NCBI RefSeq assembly: GCF_014898055.3
Contig: NW_023605194.1
Coordinates: forward strand, 62,659,361-62,723,360
Reading direction: 5' to 3'
Origin: Talpa occidentalis
Taxonomy: Eukaryota; Chordata; Mammalia; Eulipotyphla; Talpidae
DNA: 64,000 nucleotides
Below the pieces are notes generated by a model. That model searched no databases. It saw only the letters and a list, made by a program, of their open reading frames with translations, and had not been told where the DNA came from. The position numbers were made by a program, and so were the translations under genes. Position 1 is the first letter of the stretch. Each line of letters starts with the position of its first letter. This document shows, one piece after another, positions 20,750 through 31,592 of this stretch.

Positions 20750-22071
20750 AATCACTTTTATAATAATAAAGTCACATGCATAGTTGATTTTCTTACTAAA
20801 TTGTTCAGTGTTACTCTAAATGTATTAGGTTGGCCAGCTTAGCATTGCTGAGCAAACACTTAGCAAACACAGTGTTTCTAAGATGTCCAGTGGGAGCTAG
20901 CTCATAGGTTTAGTAACATTGAATGACCTCTTCTACTTGCCCTACACTTTTTGAGTAATCAACATCTTCTGAACTTATATATGACAGGTTTGGAATATGT
21001 TGCGCCTTGAAGGGATGAAATTTATATCAATAAGTACTTAAAGGTTTAGTTTTATAAGATTCTTCTGGCTTACTGATTTACCAAAGCCTACATCCTCTCC
21101 TTTGTCACATCCACTCCAATCTTGCAAAAACACAAAGAGATAGTCACCAAACTCATGAAAGCGCTTCCCATTTCTCTTTTTCTCCTTTTTAATATAATAT
21201 TGGTAAGAATAGATGATGCCATTTTTGGATGAATGTTCTTCCATGTCAATTTGTGGCAAATAAGTTGGCAATATATTATTTCAGTCATAACTTTTTTTTT
21301 AAATTGTACTACTCTGTGAAATCCAAAATTATGGATAACACTGGATTTAATGATTTTTGGAATTTTTTCCCAATCTTATGATGCCAATAAACTACTGGTA
21401 AAAAGAAGGAACACAAACTCAGTAAAACATATCCCAAACCCCAAGCAAATATAGATGTGAGAATAAACTTTTAGATCTTATGTAATTTATTTCATTAAAA
21501 AGGGCAAATGACAGCCCTTGGCATCTTCCAACTCAAAACACACACCTGTCAATGTTTATTTGTTTCTCAAAACCAATTCATTGCCTCTGGGGATCTAGTC
21601 TATGTCTGGAAGACTGCTTAAAATAATTGAAGATGAAGGGACAAGGATTAAATCATGTAGCATGGTAGCAAATATCCCTGGGCTTTCATGTCTAACATGG
21701 CTCCTTCTAACCAGACTCTAAGCTTCCGGGAGCAGAGAAGGCCAGGATAACCTTTACTTTACTTAGTATCCCTAAAAAAAAATAAGTGACACAAAGAGAT
21801 AACCCTTTAAAAGGTCACTGAATGATTCAATGAAACTTACCAGAATGTGTGCATATAGAGAACTGAGTTAATAATTGTGTAGGACAAGAGAGACCAAATT
21901 TCCTTGTGTCAGCCTCTCTCTTCCTATTCCCCCCACCTCACCTTCTGCACATTCACTCACATAGTGCAAGCGACCTGTTTTGTAAGTTCTTGAACAGACC
22001 CTACCTATAGGAAAATGAATCAAAGGGGCAGAGTAAAGAACCTCCTCTTCTGTTTGAGAAAAACTGTGTGT
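20750..22071 (+). other. IFIT3 intron, no feature recognised
   Basis: No gene. A TTAGGTTGGCCAGC near 20827 recalls the end of a mariner element but is too short to claim. Confidence 0.35.
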
Positions 22072-22455
22072 AATAGTCAGGGCTCTCCAGAGAAACAGTA
22101 GGAAGCTTATAGAGAACCCAGGAAAGTCAATGACGAAGTTCTAGTCTGAATCAGAAGGCCTGAGAATGAAGAGGTTGTTGGTTTAAAATCCAGTCTCACA
22201 AGAAAAGGACCAGTCTCCCAGCTCAAGCAACCAGGCAAGAGAGAAAATTCATCTTTCGTCTGCCTTTTGTTCTACTCAAGCTCTCAATAAGTGGGATGAG
22301 GCCTATCATTTACTGAGGGAGATCTACATTATTCAGTCCATGCATTCAAATGCTAATACCTTTTGGAAACATCCTGAGACTTATGTACAGAACAAATGTT
22401 TAACTATATATCTGGGAATCACATGGCCCAGTCAGTCTGACATTCAAAATAACCT
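22072..22455 (+). repeat. Ancient interspersed repeat just upstream of IFIT3 exon 2
   Basis: Begins TCAGGGCTCTCCAGAGAAACAG and runs through AGGCCTGAGAATGAAGAGG, CCCAGCTCAAGCA, TGGGATGAGGCC and ATATCTGGGAATCACATGGCCCAGTCA. This is a pattern I know from a widespread old mammalian repeat, but I cannot give its Repbase name with certainty. Confidence 0.55.
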
Positions 22456-22523
22456 GTAATTGCATCATTGCTGCAATGCTTGGCAAGTACACATCACAGT
22501 GACCATGTTTATTTTCTCCACAG

Positions 22524-23907
22524 TGAGGACAACAAGAGTTCTCTGGAGAAAGTCCTCTCACAACTGAAATGCCATTTCACATGGAACTTATTTAAAGAAA
22601 ATGGTGTCCCAGATGATCTGGAAAGTCGAGTGCTTGACCAGATTAGCACCTTAAATATTGAGTTCAAAGCCACAATGTGCAACCTGTTGGCCTACATAAA
22701 ACACTGCAAGGGCCAAAACGAGGCAGCCCTGGAATGCCTACAGCAAGCTGAAAAGTTCATCCAGCAGGAGCACACTAACCAAGCAGAAATCAGAAGTCTA
22801 GTCACCTGGGGAAACTATGCCTGGGTCTACTATCACCTGGGAAGACTCTCAGAAGCTCAGACTTACATAGACAAGGTGAAACAAGTATGTAAGAAGTTTT
22901 CAAATCCTTATAGTATTGAGTGTCCTGAGCTTGAATGTGAGGAAGGGTGGACATGGTTAAAGTGCAGAGAAAACCAAAATGAAAGAGCAAAGGTCTGTTT
23001 TGAGAAGGCACTAGAAAAGAATCCCAACAACCCAGAATTCTCGTCTGGTCTAGCAATCTCTATATACCGTCTGGATACGAAACCACAAAAGTACTTTTCT
23101 GTCGATGTTCTGAAGCAGGCCATTGAGCTGAGTCCTGATAATCAGTATATTAAAGTTCTCTTAGCCCTGAAACTGCTGCAAATGAATGAAGAATCTGAAG
23201 GGGAACAGTTGGTTGAAAAAGCCTTGGAGAAAGCTCCTTGCCAAACAGATGTCCTTCGTAAGGCAGCCAAATATTACAAAATAAAAGGCAATCTAGACAA
23301 AGCTATTGAACTCTTTCTGAAGGCAATAGAATTCACACCAAATAATGGCTATCTGTATTACCAGATTGCATGCTGCTACACGGCAAAAGTCAAACAAGTT
23401 CAAGATACAGGAGAATCTGGAGTCAATGGGAATAGAGAGAAGATTGAAGAACTGAGGGAATATGCTAAAGCCTATTTGAATAAAGCTATTGAGAAGGGAC
23501 TAAGTCCTCTGTATTCATTTTCTGATCTCACTGAGCTCCTAGAAACAGAAGAACATTATCAGACAGCTTTCAGTAAAGATGTCCCCAGCACAGAGAAACA
23601 ACTCCGCGAGAGCTATTGCAACTTTCAGGAGAATCATGGGGAGTCTGAAGACACTGCTGTCCGAAGAGATTTAGTGAGTTTGCCCACAAGCAAAAAGCCA
23701 TTTGAAAAGGAAAATAGGAAATACCAACAACAGAATATAGATGAAAGTCAAGTTCCACAAAATGCACCAAATTATTGGTATCATCAAGGATTAATTCACA
23801 AGATGAGTGGAGATCTGCTGCAAGCAGCCAAATGTTACGAGAAGGAACTGGGACGCCTGCTAAAGAATAGCCCTTCAGGCATAGACAGCTTGTTCCTGCA
23901 AACATAG
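22524..23907 (+). CDS. IFIT3: IFIT3, main coding exon (C-terminus shortened)
   Basis: Preceded by the acceptor TTTTCTCCACAG. With Met-Ser from exon 1 it gives 462 residues; human IFIT3 has 490. IFIT3 is a cytosolic TPR scaffold that binds and stabilises IFIT1, raises its specificity for cap-0 RNA, and links to MAVS signalling. The family hallmarks are all here: LKCHFTWNLFKE near residue 16, the NLLAYIKH TPR helix, the invariant SLVTWGNYAWVYYHLGR (about residue 93), ERAKVCFEKALEKNPNNPEFSSGLAI, and ELSPDNQYIKVLLALKL. The C-terminal CYEKELGRLL carries the YxxxL motif used to pair with IFIT1. An indel after LFL produces an early TAG; the usual tail (SSELEEGSEELG) still lies just downstream in another frame. 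The poly(A) signal AATAAA is at 24471-24476. Confidence 0.95.
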
Positions 23908-24495
23908 CTTCTTCTGAGCTTGAAGAAGGCAGTGAGGAACTGGGTCCAAACACAGAGAGCTCCCTGACTCCTAAGCTGAAAAACATAGGCAGGAGAGGAA
24001 CAGAGTATCCAAGAAACGTGGAATGATGACCATAAGGGCGGGATGGGAAGGCGGGAGTTATCCAGTCTGAGTTTGCCTTTTGCTTTAATGTACTTTTTTT
24101 TTTAGAAAGCTGTTTTCTTGCGTTCCTCTCCCTGTCCACACTCACCACACACAGTTCTCTAGTCTGTAGTTCTTCTAACAACTCGAGGAAACAGTGCTCT
24201 GAGCCTAGTTGACACTGCTCAGTTTTCATTTTTCACTTAGTTCCCCAGATACTCCCATTTCTGTCCTTTTTGCCAAGTGACATAACTGGTGACTTTACCA
24301 ACAGAATCTCACATCCCTCATGCATTACTCTCTAGACCTTAAGACCTCCTGAAGGAATGAATAGCTATTGACTAACCCTGGAATATTCCTTATGTCTTGC
24401 TCTTGACATTAGCCATGTATTGATATGTATTCCTGATAGTGATACTGTGCTTTAACAATAATAATGTTACAATAAATTTTAAAATTGAAACTCAG
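23908..24495 (+). other. IFIT3: IFIT3 3' UTR including the out-of-frame former C-terminus
   Basis: 23909-24025 still encodes the acidic IFIT3 tail in a shifted frame. AATAAA at 24471-24476, about 570 bases past the stop, is the likely poly(A) signal, with cleavage near 24495. Confidence 0.75.
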
Positions 24496-25210
24496 GAGAA
24501 AGGTAATTGTGTGGTTTGCATGTGTGACTAAGAGTAATTTTTATTCCCCAAACTTCTTTTTCAAGGGACAGTGGGTGATCACTACACCAATTCACATTCA
24601 CCTTAGCTCCTTGGAGCTAATACTCTCACTCCATAGCCAACCCATCTATAACTCCAAGGCTTAGCCAAAGAAATGGGAGCCTCAAGCTTCCAAGAATTGA
24701 GTGTCCTACATTCCGGCACTTCTGCTTCTTTTATAATGAAGAACTGTGGTCCCAAAAACTGCCGGTATTTACAGAGATGGCAGAATCTCACTAAGACAAC
24801 CAACCATAATGTAATCATTAATGGATGGGACAGGACATATGGGCAAATTGAGTGCCCCCTAAACACATTTCTTTTGTGGCTCCCCCCTCTCAGTTCTTGG
24901 TAGCTCTGCCTTTCCCATTGCTCTGTAGTCTCCCAACACCTTCCTCTCATACTCCATGTGCTGTTTGCTGGAAAGTCTGGTTGATTCTGCCTTCAACCCA
25001 TGTCGTATCTATGAACTATGGAAACTATGACTCTTATTCAGCCCACGTGTCTCACTTGAGTGCAATGCCCAGTTAGCAACTGCTACTGGTCTCTAGATTT
25101 TCTGTACAGCCAGGAAGACATGGACAATTGCCTCCCTAACAGAGCATAAGGGGCACCAGTACTAGGCTGCTTGTAGGGTCAAAGATCTTCACTCTCTATG
25201 ATACATGAAA
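24496..25210 (+). other. IFIT3-IFIT1 intergenic DNA, no feature recognised
   Basis: No supported gene or repeat in 0.7 kb. Confidence 0.4.
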
Positions 25211-25483
25211 ATATTTTTTTTTAAAGATTTATTTTATTTATTTATGCATACAAGAACTGGAGTGTAGGCCAGAGGTGTGGGAGGGGGTGAGAGGATTCAC
25301 CAGAGACAGAGTGGGGAGCAGAACAGGCAGACGTTGAAATACACAGCTAAGGGGAGCAGCTGGCAAGACAGGAGAGATCTGCTATGCCATGTAGGTCCCT
25401 GGCTGGGGATCGAACTCGTGCTGCAGGGCTGACAATAGCTTGATATTGTTGAGACTTAACTCCTTGTATCACCAGGGAGGCCC
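25211..25483 (-). mobile_element. tRNA-derived SINE (older subfamily)
   Basis: Complement with tail CCTACACTCCAGTTCTTGTATGCATAAATAAA. It is bounded by ATGAAAATATTT on the left and AAATGAAAATATTT on the right. Confidence 0.9.
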
Positions 25484-25499
25484 TAAATGAAAATATTTT

Positions 25500-25776
25500 T
25501 TTTTTAAATATTTATTTTTATTTATTTATACAAGCACTGGGTACAGTCAGAAGCGCGGGAGGGTGAGAGAATTCACCAGAGCCAGAGCGGGGAGCAGAAC
25601 AGGCAGAAGGACCGAAGTACACTGCTGAGGGGAGCAGCGGGCGGCAGGAGAGGTCTGCGCGCCATGTGGGACCCTCTTCTGGTGGCCGGGGAACAGCCAG
25701 GGATCGAACCGGCGCTGCAGAGGCTGCGGGCAGCTTCGCAACCCAGCGCTCAACCGCTGCACCACTAGGGAGGCCC
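25500..25776 (-). mobile_element. tRNA-derived SINE (young subfamily) at the same target
   Basis: Full-length complement. Its flanks AAATGAAAATATTT (about 25485-25498) and AAATGAAAATATTT (after 25778) are the same word as the flank of the older neighbour, so two insertions hit one target in succession. Confidence 0.93.
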
Positions 25777-25779
25777 CCT

Positions 25780-26490
25780 AAATGAAAATATTTAAGTATT
25801 CTCCTCCCAGCTGGGAAATCCACATGGATTGGGGAAAGAGGCTCCTTCTCTAACAAAGGGGCATAAAATAAAGATTACAGCAGCACCTAATGATTACATT
25901 AGTGTCCCCCTAAGCCAAAAGAAAAAAAAAAGCCACCAGAAACACTCTTCCAGGTTTGTAGGTTACAGTTTCACTGGCCAATGCCAGGAAGGGAATGACT
26001 TCTGACTGGCATGTCAGAGCTGGTCCTATCCCTAGACATCCAAATAAAATAAGATTCATTTCTTGAAGTCAAAATTCTCCATTGGAAATGTTTTGCTGTT
26101 TTTATTTTGAAATTATTACCATCCCATCACACTTAGGTGCATCTCAGCCTTTTTTTGTTCACATTGCTCATTTGTCCTTCCAGATGAGATTTCTCTCCTT
26201 CTCCTTCTTGTGGAATTTCATGGGGAACATTTCTGGTAGAAACTGTGTGTCCATATGTTACATTTGTTTCAGCATATCCAGACAGGATCTGCTTCAAAAG
26301 AATTTAATTATTATTCATTAATTATTATTCATTAATGTATAAAATTTTACACTGCATATATGTACACATATACCCACAGATACGCATAAAGATATTTGGA
26401 GTAACTGTCAAAAACACATAGAAGAATTACTGAGGAAACCTTGCTAAATGGAGTACCTGTTTTTAAAAAGACAATTTTTTTTACTCAATC
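25780..26490 (+). other. Intergenic DNA, no feature recognised
   Basis: AT-rich, no gene. A direct repeat of TTAATTATTATTCA occurs at about 26305-26335. Confidence 0.4.
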
Positions 26491-26507
26491 AAGATTATCT
26501 CAAATTT

Positions 26508-26785
26508 ATTTTTTTTTAGATTTATTTATTTATTTATACATGCACTGGGTACAGTCAGAAGCGCGGGAGGGTGAGAGAATTCACCAGAGCCAGAGCAGGG
26601 AGCAGAGCAGGCAGAAGGACCGAAGTACACTGCTGAGGGGAGCAGCGGGCGGCAGGAGAGGTCTGCGCGCCATGTGGGACCCTCCTCCGGTGGCCGGGGA
26701 GCAGCCGGGGATTGAACCGGTGCCGCAGAGGCTGCGGGCAGCTTCACAACCCAGCGCTCAACTGCTGCGCCACCAGGGAGGCCCC
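26508..26785 (-). mobile_element. tRNA-derived SINE (young subfamily)
   Basis: Full-length complement with a perfect 17-bp duplication AAGATTATCTCAAATTT at 26491-26507 and 26786-26802. Confidence 0.95.
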
Positions 26786-26802
26786 AAGATTATCTCAAAT
26801 TT

Positions 26803-27397
26803 TCTTATGTATTCAGTTAAATATGTCAACATTATTTTAAGTATGTCAATTACATATGAATTCATCAATGTGCCAATTAACACGTAAAAAATGTAATGAA
26901 AATCTGAAGGGGAAAAAAATCAGTATTTCATGGCCCTAAACTGTATAAAAGAAAAAATGATACACACTACAAAGATAATTCATTTTTAAAGTTTCAATTT
27001 TAAAAGGCGGAGGGGGCCCAATAGGCTATAGGTACTTTAGTGGTGGGAATTCTGTAGTAACATACATTTGAAGAGGTATAAACCTATATTCCTAAACATA
27101 TACAGTGCTGTAAACTGTTACCTCAATAAAACATGATAATAAAGTAAAATAAATGTACATACATATAGTTATATGCATGTACACATATAGTAGGAACTTC
27201 AAAATATATCCAGCAAGAAAAAATTCACTTTTCACTTACACAAATGTTTTCATTTTCATAACACAAATTTATATACTGCATTTGAACACTGCAAATTATA
27301 TTTTAAAATAACATTTCAGGATAGTGGAGAAAAAAATTCAGATTTATTAAGAAATAGTTGACATGTAGAATCATAAGATGATTGCAAATTAAAGTGT
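26803..27397 (+). other. AT-rich intergenic DNA, no gene
   Basis: No reading frame or repeat family is supported. It grades into the (CA)n and the old L1. Confidence 0.4.
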
Positions 27398-27426
27398 ATA
27401 CACACACACACACACACACACACACA
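27398..27426 (+). repeat. (CA)n microsatellite
   Basis: About 14 uninterrupted CA dinucleotides after GTGTATA. Confidence 0.97.
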
Positions 27427-28236
27427 TTATGAAAGGATGTCCCCAACTAGTCTTTAACACATCCATCACCCCATGTGTGTACCCTTTCGTTCTTATTGTT
27501 GTTGTTAAGAACTTCTAATCTAATAGCAAATTTCAGTTATATAACAGAGCATTATCAACTGTCATCAGTCACCATGTTTTACATTAGATCCTCAGAACTT
27601 ATTCATCGTATATCTGAAAATGTGTACCCTTTTGCCAACCTCTCCCGATTTTTCCTGCTCCTTATCCCCTGCCAACCATCACTCTTACTATTTCTATGAG
27701 TTTAACTTAAGTCTTTTTAGATTCCACATTTAAGCGATAGCATGTAAATTTGTCTTTCTCTGACTTATTTCCTTTAGCCTAATACCCTCAATACTCATTC
27801 AGGTTGTTCCAAATGGCAGTATGTCCTTCTTTCTCATAGCTGAATACTATTCCTTTGTGTATAATAACCACATTTTCTTTAGCCATTTCATCCACCAATG
27901 GACACTTTTGTTGTTTTCATAGCTTGGATTTTATGAGTAATGTTGCAACAGACATGGGAATGCAGGTATCCTCTTTTATTTCCTACAGATATGTAGCCAG
28001 AAGCTGCAATGTTGGGTCAAATGGCAATTCCATTTTTTAATTTTTGGAGAAACTTCCATAGTGTTTTCCATAGTGGCTGCACCAATTTACATTTCCACCA
28101 ACAGTGCACACAGGTTCCCATTTCCACAGACTCATCAACCCTTGCCATCTCTTTTTTTTTATATATCAGCCATACTAACAAGGGAGGTGATAACTCACTA
28201 TAGTTTTGATTTGCATTTCTCTGATGAACAGTGGTG
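27427..28236 (-). mobile_element. Old LINE-1 3' part, antisense
   Basis: Reads in reverse as the ORF2 C-terminal end. On the - strand 28019-28235 follows the [24 protein letters not shown] and MQIKSK-like segments, and 27700-27900 follows the [15 protein letters not shown]-type stretch. Heavily diverged with no intact frame. Confidence 0.85.
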
Positions 28237-28239
28237 TGT

Positions 28240-28383
28240 GTTCCTGGTGGTCTTTGGTTGAAAGAAATTGATGGTGAAGGGCTCATCTCTACTGTCACCA
28301 CTTCTCCATCCATCACCAATTACAGACCAACTAGAGATCCAAGAAAGACTGGGCACTCTTCCATCATCAGAAAAAAAAAAAAA
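28240..28383 (+). other. Short segment ending in A13, possible retroposed fragment
   Basis: The old L1 is interrupted at about 28236 by text ending ATCATCAG followed by 13 A at about 28371-28383. A poly(A) end suggests a retrocopy, but I do not recognise the source and see no clear duplication. Confidence 0.25.
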
Positions 28384-28708
28384 CCTGAAATAGTGAAAGG
28401 AATATCTAATCTGTGTGGGTATTTCAGTACACAATAACTAAAAATCTCATAGGAAACATTCCTGACCAATTGTATTCTCTTAGTGCCTTAACAATTGTTT
28501 ATTTTATACAATTAAAGAATCAAAGTGCTGTCTAGCCCAACAAATAAGTTGAATTTCAACAGATCAAAGTATCTGAAATTTAGGAAAGTATTACAGTTTT
28601 AACTTTTCCTGACACTCTGTTATCACAGAGGAAAAGTGTGCAATAGAGAGAAGAGAAAGAATGTGGTTTCCAAATCAAGCCCCCAAAGACACCCATCCCC
28701 TCCAGAGC

Positions 28709-29130
28709 AAATGCCCAGCCAACAGGGTTGGCCCAAACCAGGACCAGTGAGGCCCAAAAGCTTGCCACAAGTCTAAGGCACCACCTGTGGGAACTCATAG
28801 AAAAGTGAAAGAAGGGGCTAGGCAAGTCTGGAAGGAAAAGGCAAAAATCAAAATCCAGATAGCAACTGCCATTGTTAACCTCCCCCCGTGTCTCTCACCC
28901 ACGTGTGTTTCAAGTGTCTCCTTCCATGTTCCCCAAGTCCCTGGTACTAGTCCAAGGTCAAGAAGAAAGCACAGCTTCTTCACATGTCTCTGTTCCATGT
29001 GCCTCCTCCAGGTCTCTTCCTGATCTCCTTCCTTCCATCGCTCCATCTTTCTTCCAACTTCTCATCCCTGCCGAGCCCGAGCCTTCCTTAGGGTGGGGCA
29101 GGGAACCTGGAACCCCCCCTTTCCCTAAAG
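28709..29130 (+). repeat. Paralogous block upstream of IFIT1 (copy B)
   Basis: Matches 8179-8598 in the same order and orientation (see that entry). If it is a duplicated IFIT upstream region, the IFIT1 promoter should lie shortly downstream. Confidence 0.75.
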
Positions 29131-29274
29131 AAACCCTGTTATCAAAGGGAAAAATAGATATCCCTGATTGGCAGGTGGCTCTTCTCCATCCAGTGATTCA
29201 GCAATTAAGAGTCCCTCCATTTTTTTGACTCTATCATCTCTAATATGTTTGTTTCCAAATGTCCACACAAGAGA

Positions 29275-29284
29275 GAAAAGGAAA
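29275..29284 (+). promoter_or_regulatory. ISRE-like site, candidate IFIT1 promoter element
   Basis: GAAAAGGAAA fits GAAANNGAAA (TTTCNNTTTC on the - strand). It lies 145 bases past copy B of the upstream block, the spacing seen at IFIT3 being 74. No TATA box or ATGAG|GT exon end follows within 400 bases, so the link to IFIT1 is tentative. Confidence 0.35.
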
Positions 29285-31388
29285 TACAGGACTGCACATG
29301 GACGTTTTATGGGCACATGTAATGTTTGCCCATTTTTCATTAGTCAAAACTCAGGCACATACTTGACCACAAGAAAACCTGAGACATGTAATATAGTTGC
29401 AGACCCAGAACAAAGAGGAAACAGCATAACCAGGAAGTGTAGACCCAACACAGAAATCCAAGGGGAGTTCCTCAGTCTTGGCCCCTTCCCTTATCTTGGT
29501 CGGTTACTCCCTTCATAAGTAAGACACAAAATCTCATTGCATGACTCAGTAACACTTCACAAGAGAATTTTAGAAGCATCCATTTTCTAAATTTTCATAT
29601 TGCTGCTCACCATGTAGACAATTACACCAGCCTTGGCCTCATAGGAAACTTTCATTAATCGTGAATGTTGTTGCACTTATCTTCTGGTGGTTGCTGCTTT
29701 CTAACAGGTGATCTAAAAATGAGTCAAAACAGAAGAAACATGGGAACAAAATGAATTTAGATTGAGTGAATTACGTGAATTCAGATTTAGGCCATTGCAA
29801 CGTGGTTGTTGAACCAGTGATGGTGAGCAGTGAGACTATCAAAATAGCCCACATGCCCGGGCAGGCTCCTCTGTGCACTGAGTTAGCGGTAATATAAGTT
29901 ACACCGCCAGAAGGTGTAAACAACAGGGAACTTGTCTCACAGACCAACAGTTCAAAACCCAGAGGGAGCCATCTTGCCTAACACAAAACACAGGCCTAAA
30001 CATCCAAAACCTTATTCTGCATGAATTGACAGTGGCTTTCTACAGTGTTCCTTTGGGCATAAACCGCTGACCCTTCCACTGTAGACATTCCTGGAACCGC
30101 ATGACTGGGTACATTGTGATAGTTCAACTTTAACAACAGAGTCTGCCACCTTCCACAAAAATCTATATCCCTGTCCTCCAGTGAGCTTTCCTCAGCTCAA
30201 GTGTCACTATATGGTCCAGAGATCTCTCTCCTAGACATTGACCTTTAGGGAATTTGCATATCAAAAGTGCTTCTCACAAATATCATCTCAGTTGGCACAA
30301 CTGAGCAAGTGCTTATCATCAAGGCAGAGATAGCCCTTTCTAAGTTTTATTTCAACAAGATAGCTCCTGACAATTTCACTGGGTTTTGAGGGTGTGCAAA
30401 CTAGTCTGGGGATCACCACCCAATCTGTAACTATCATGTTTATCTGAAAAACCCTAGGACTCTGTTGGCAAATTTCAAAGGGTGCCTCCCGCCCTGAACC
30501 AAAGCACTAGCTAGCGCCTGCTGTCTCATGGTGCCATTCGGGAAAGGCTTTCTCTGCTTCGTTGACCTTGTTTCTGTGTATTTTGATATCCAGAGCTCTA
30601 TGCAGTCTCTTTCCCAAGGCTGCTGACTCACTGATGATTCTGCCTCTGACAGGCACCCTCAACCTAGTAACTGAGGAGTCTAACAAGTGGGTTATTTAAG
30701 GTGGGCAAAGTTCAGGGAACTCAGGAAAAGATGGTTCTGGGCACAGCACCTAACAACAGTGGTGACTTGACACCCTTAGGCCTGCAGGGACAAGAGGCCG
30801 TCAAACCCAGGGAGCTGCAAGGAGAGGACTTCTCAAGAGGCTTTTGGTGAAAAATTCAGCCACTGACAAACCAAAGCCTGACAGAGTGTGGGAGTTTAGC
30901 AATGAACACCCTGGCCCTCTCCTCTTTCTGTGCGCTATCCTCTGGCTGGTGCTACAAGTGGATAATCTAAAAGAAATTAAAAATCAAAGAGGTCAACTTC
31001 AGCTACACAGTTAGCTGCCACAAGCACACAGCAAGGTCATGAGGGCAGGACCAGAGGGGCAAAGGAGGAATACAAAACAGAAGCGCGCTCCCAACTGTCC
31101 TCTTACCAAGCCTGCCTACTCAGAGAATGGATGAGAAAGCTCTCTTATGGCCAAAGGAGATGGCATTTGGGTAGCACTTTCTAATAGTGACGATTTCCCA
31201 GGGGAAACCGTTACACTGTCCACCAGAGAACAATCAAAATGGTAGCATTTAGAACCTTTCAAGCAAATGTGATTAAATCCAAGTGTGAAAGGAAAAGTTT
31301 AAGGACGGCCATCTTCCTAATCTGATTCGGAGTCTTGTGATTGTCATGAAACTATGAAGTTGTGGTTACAAGCAACTTGCTTTTCACT
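29285..31388 (+). other. Probable IFIT1 upstream/intron DNA, no feature recognised
   Basis: 2.1 kb with no repeats of the recent families, unusual for this window. It should contain the IFIT1 first exon or lie beside it, but none is convincing. Confidence 0.35.
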
Positions 31389-31592
31389 AAATGAACTGTT
31401 CTCAAAGTATGGTCCACTGACCTGAAGCACCAGTATCACCTAGGAACTTGCTAGAAATGCAGAATCTTAGGCTCCTCCTAGACCTGCTGACTCCAACTCA
31501 GGGGTGTATGTATGTTATACATCAGTCTGTACGTTACAAGTCTTCCAGGTAATCATGACATGTGCTAAAATTTGAGAAGCCACTCTGCTAGA
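31389..31592 (+). mobile_element. MER5A-type hAT DNA transposon remnant
   Basis: Starts TGTTCTCAAAGTATGGTCC, then CACCAGTATCACCTAGGAACTTGCTAGAAATGCAGAATCTTAGG, and ends CTAAAATTTGAGAAGCCACT. That is the ordered pattern of the non-autonomous hAT-Charlie element MER5A, with moderate divergence. Confidence 0.8.

Noticed and set aside
20827..20900. Possible mariner end (TTAGGTTGGCC)
   Set aside because: Only about 12 bases match and there is no partner inverted end.
23570..24229. 219-codon antisense frame across the IFIT3 end
   Set aside because: Shadow of a coding exon; no promoter, motif or splice support.
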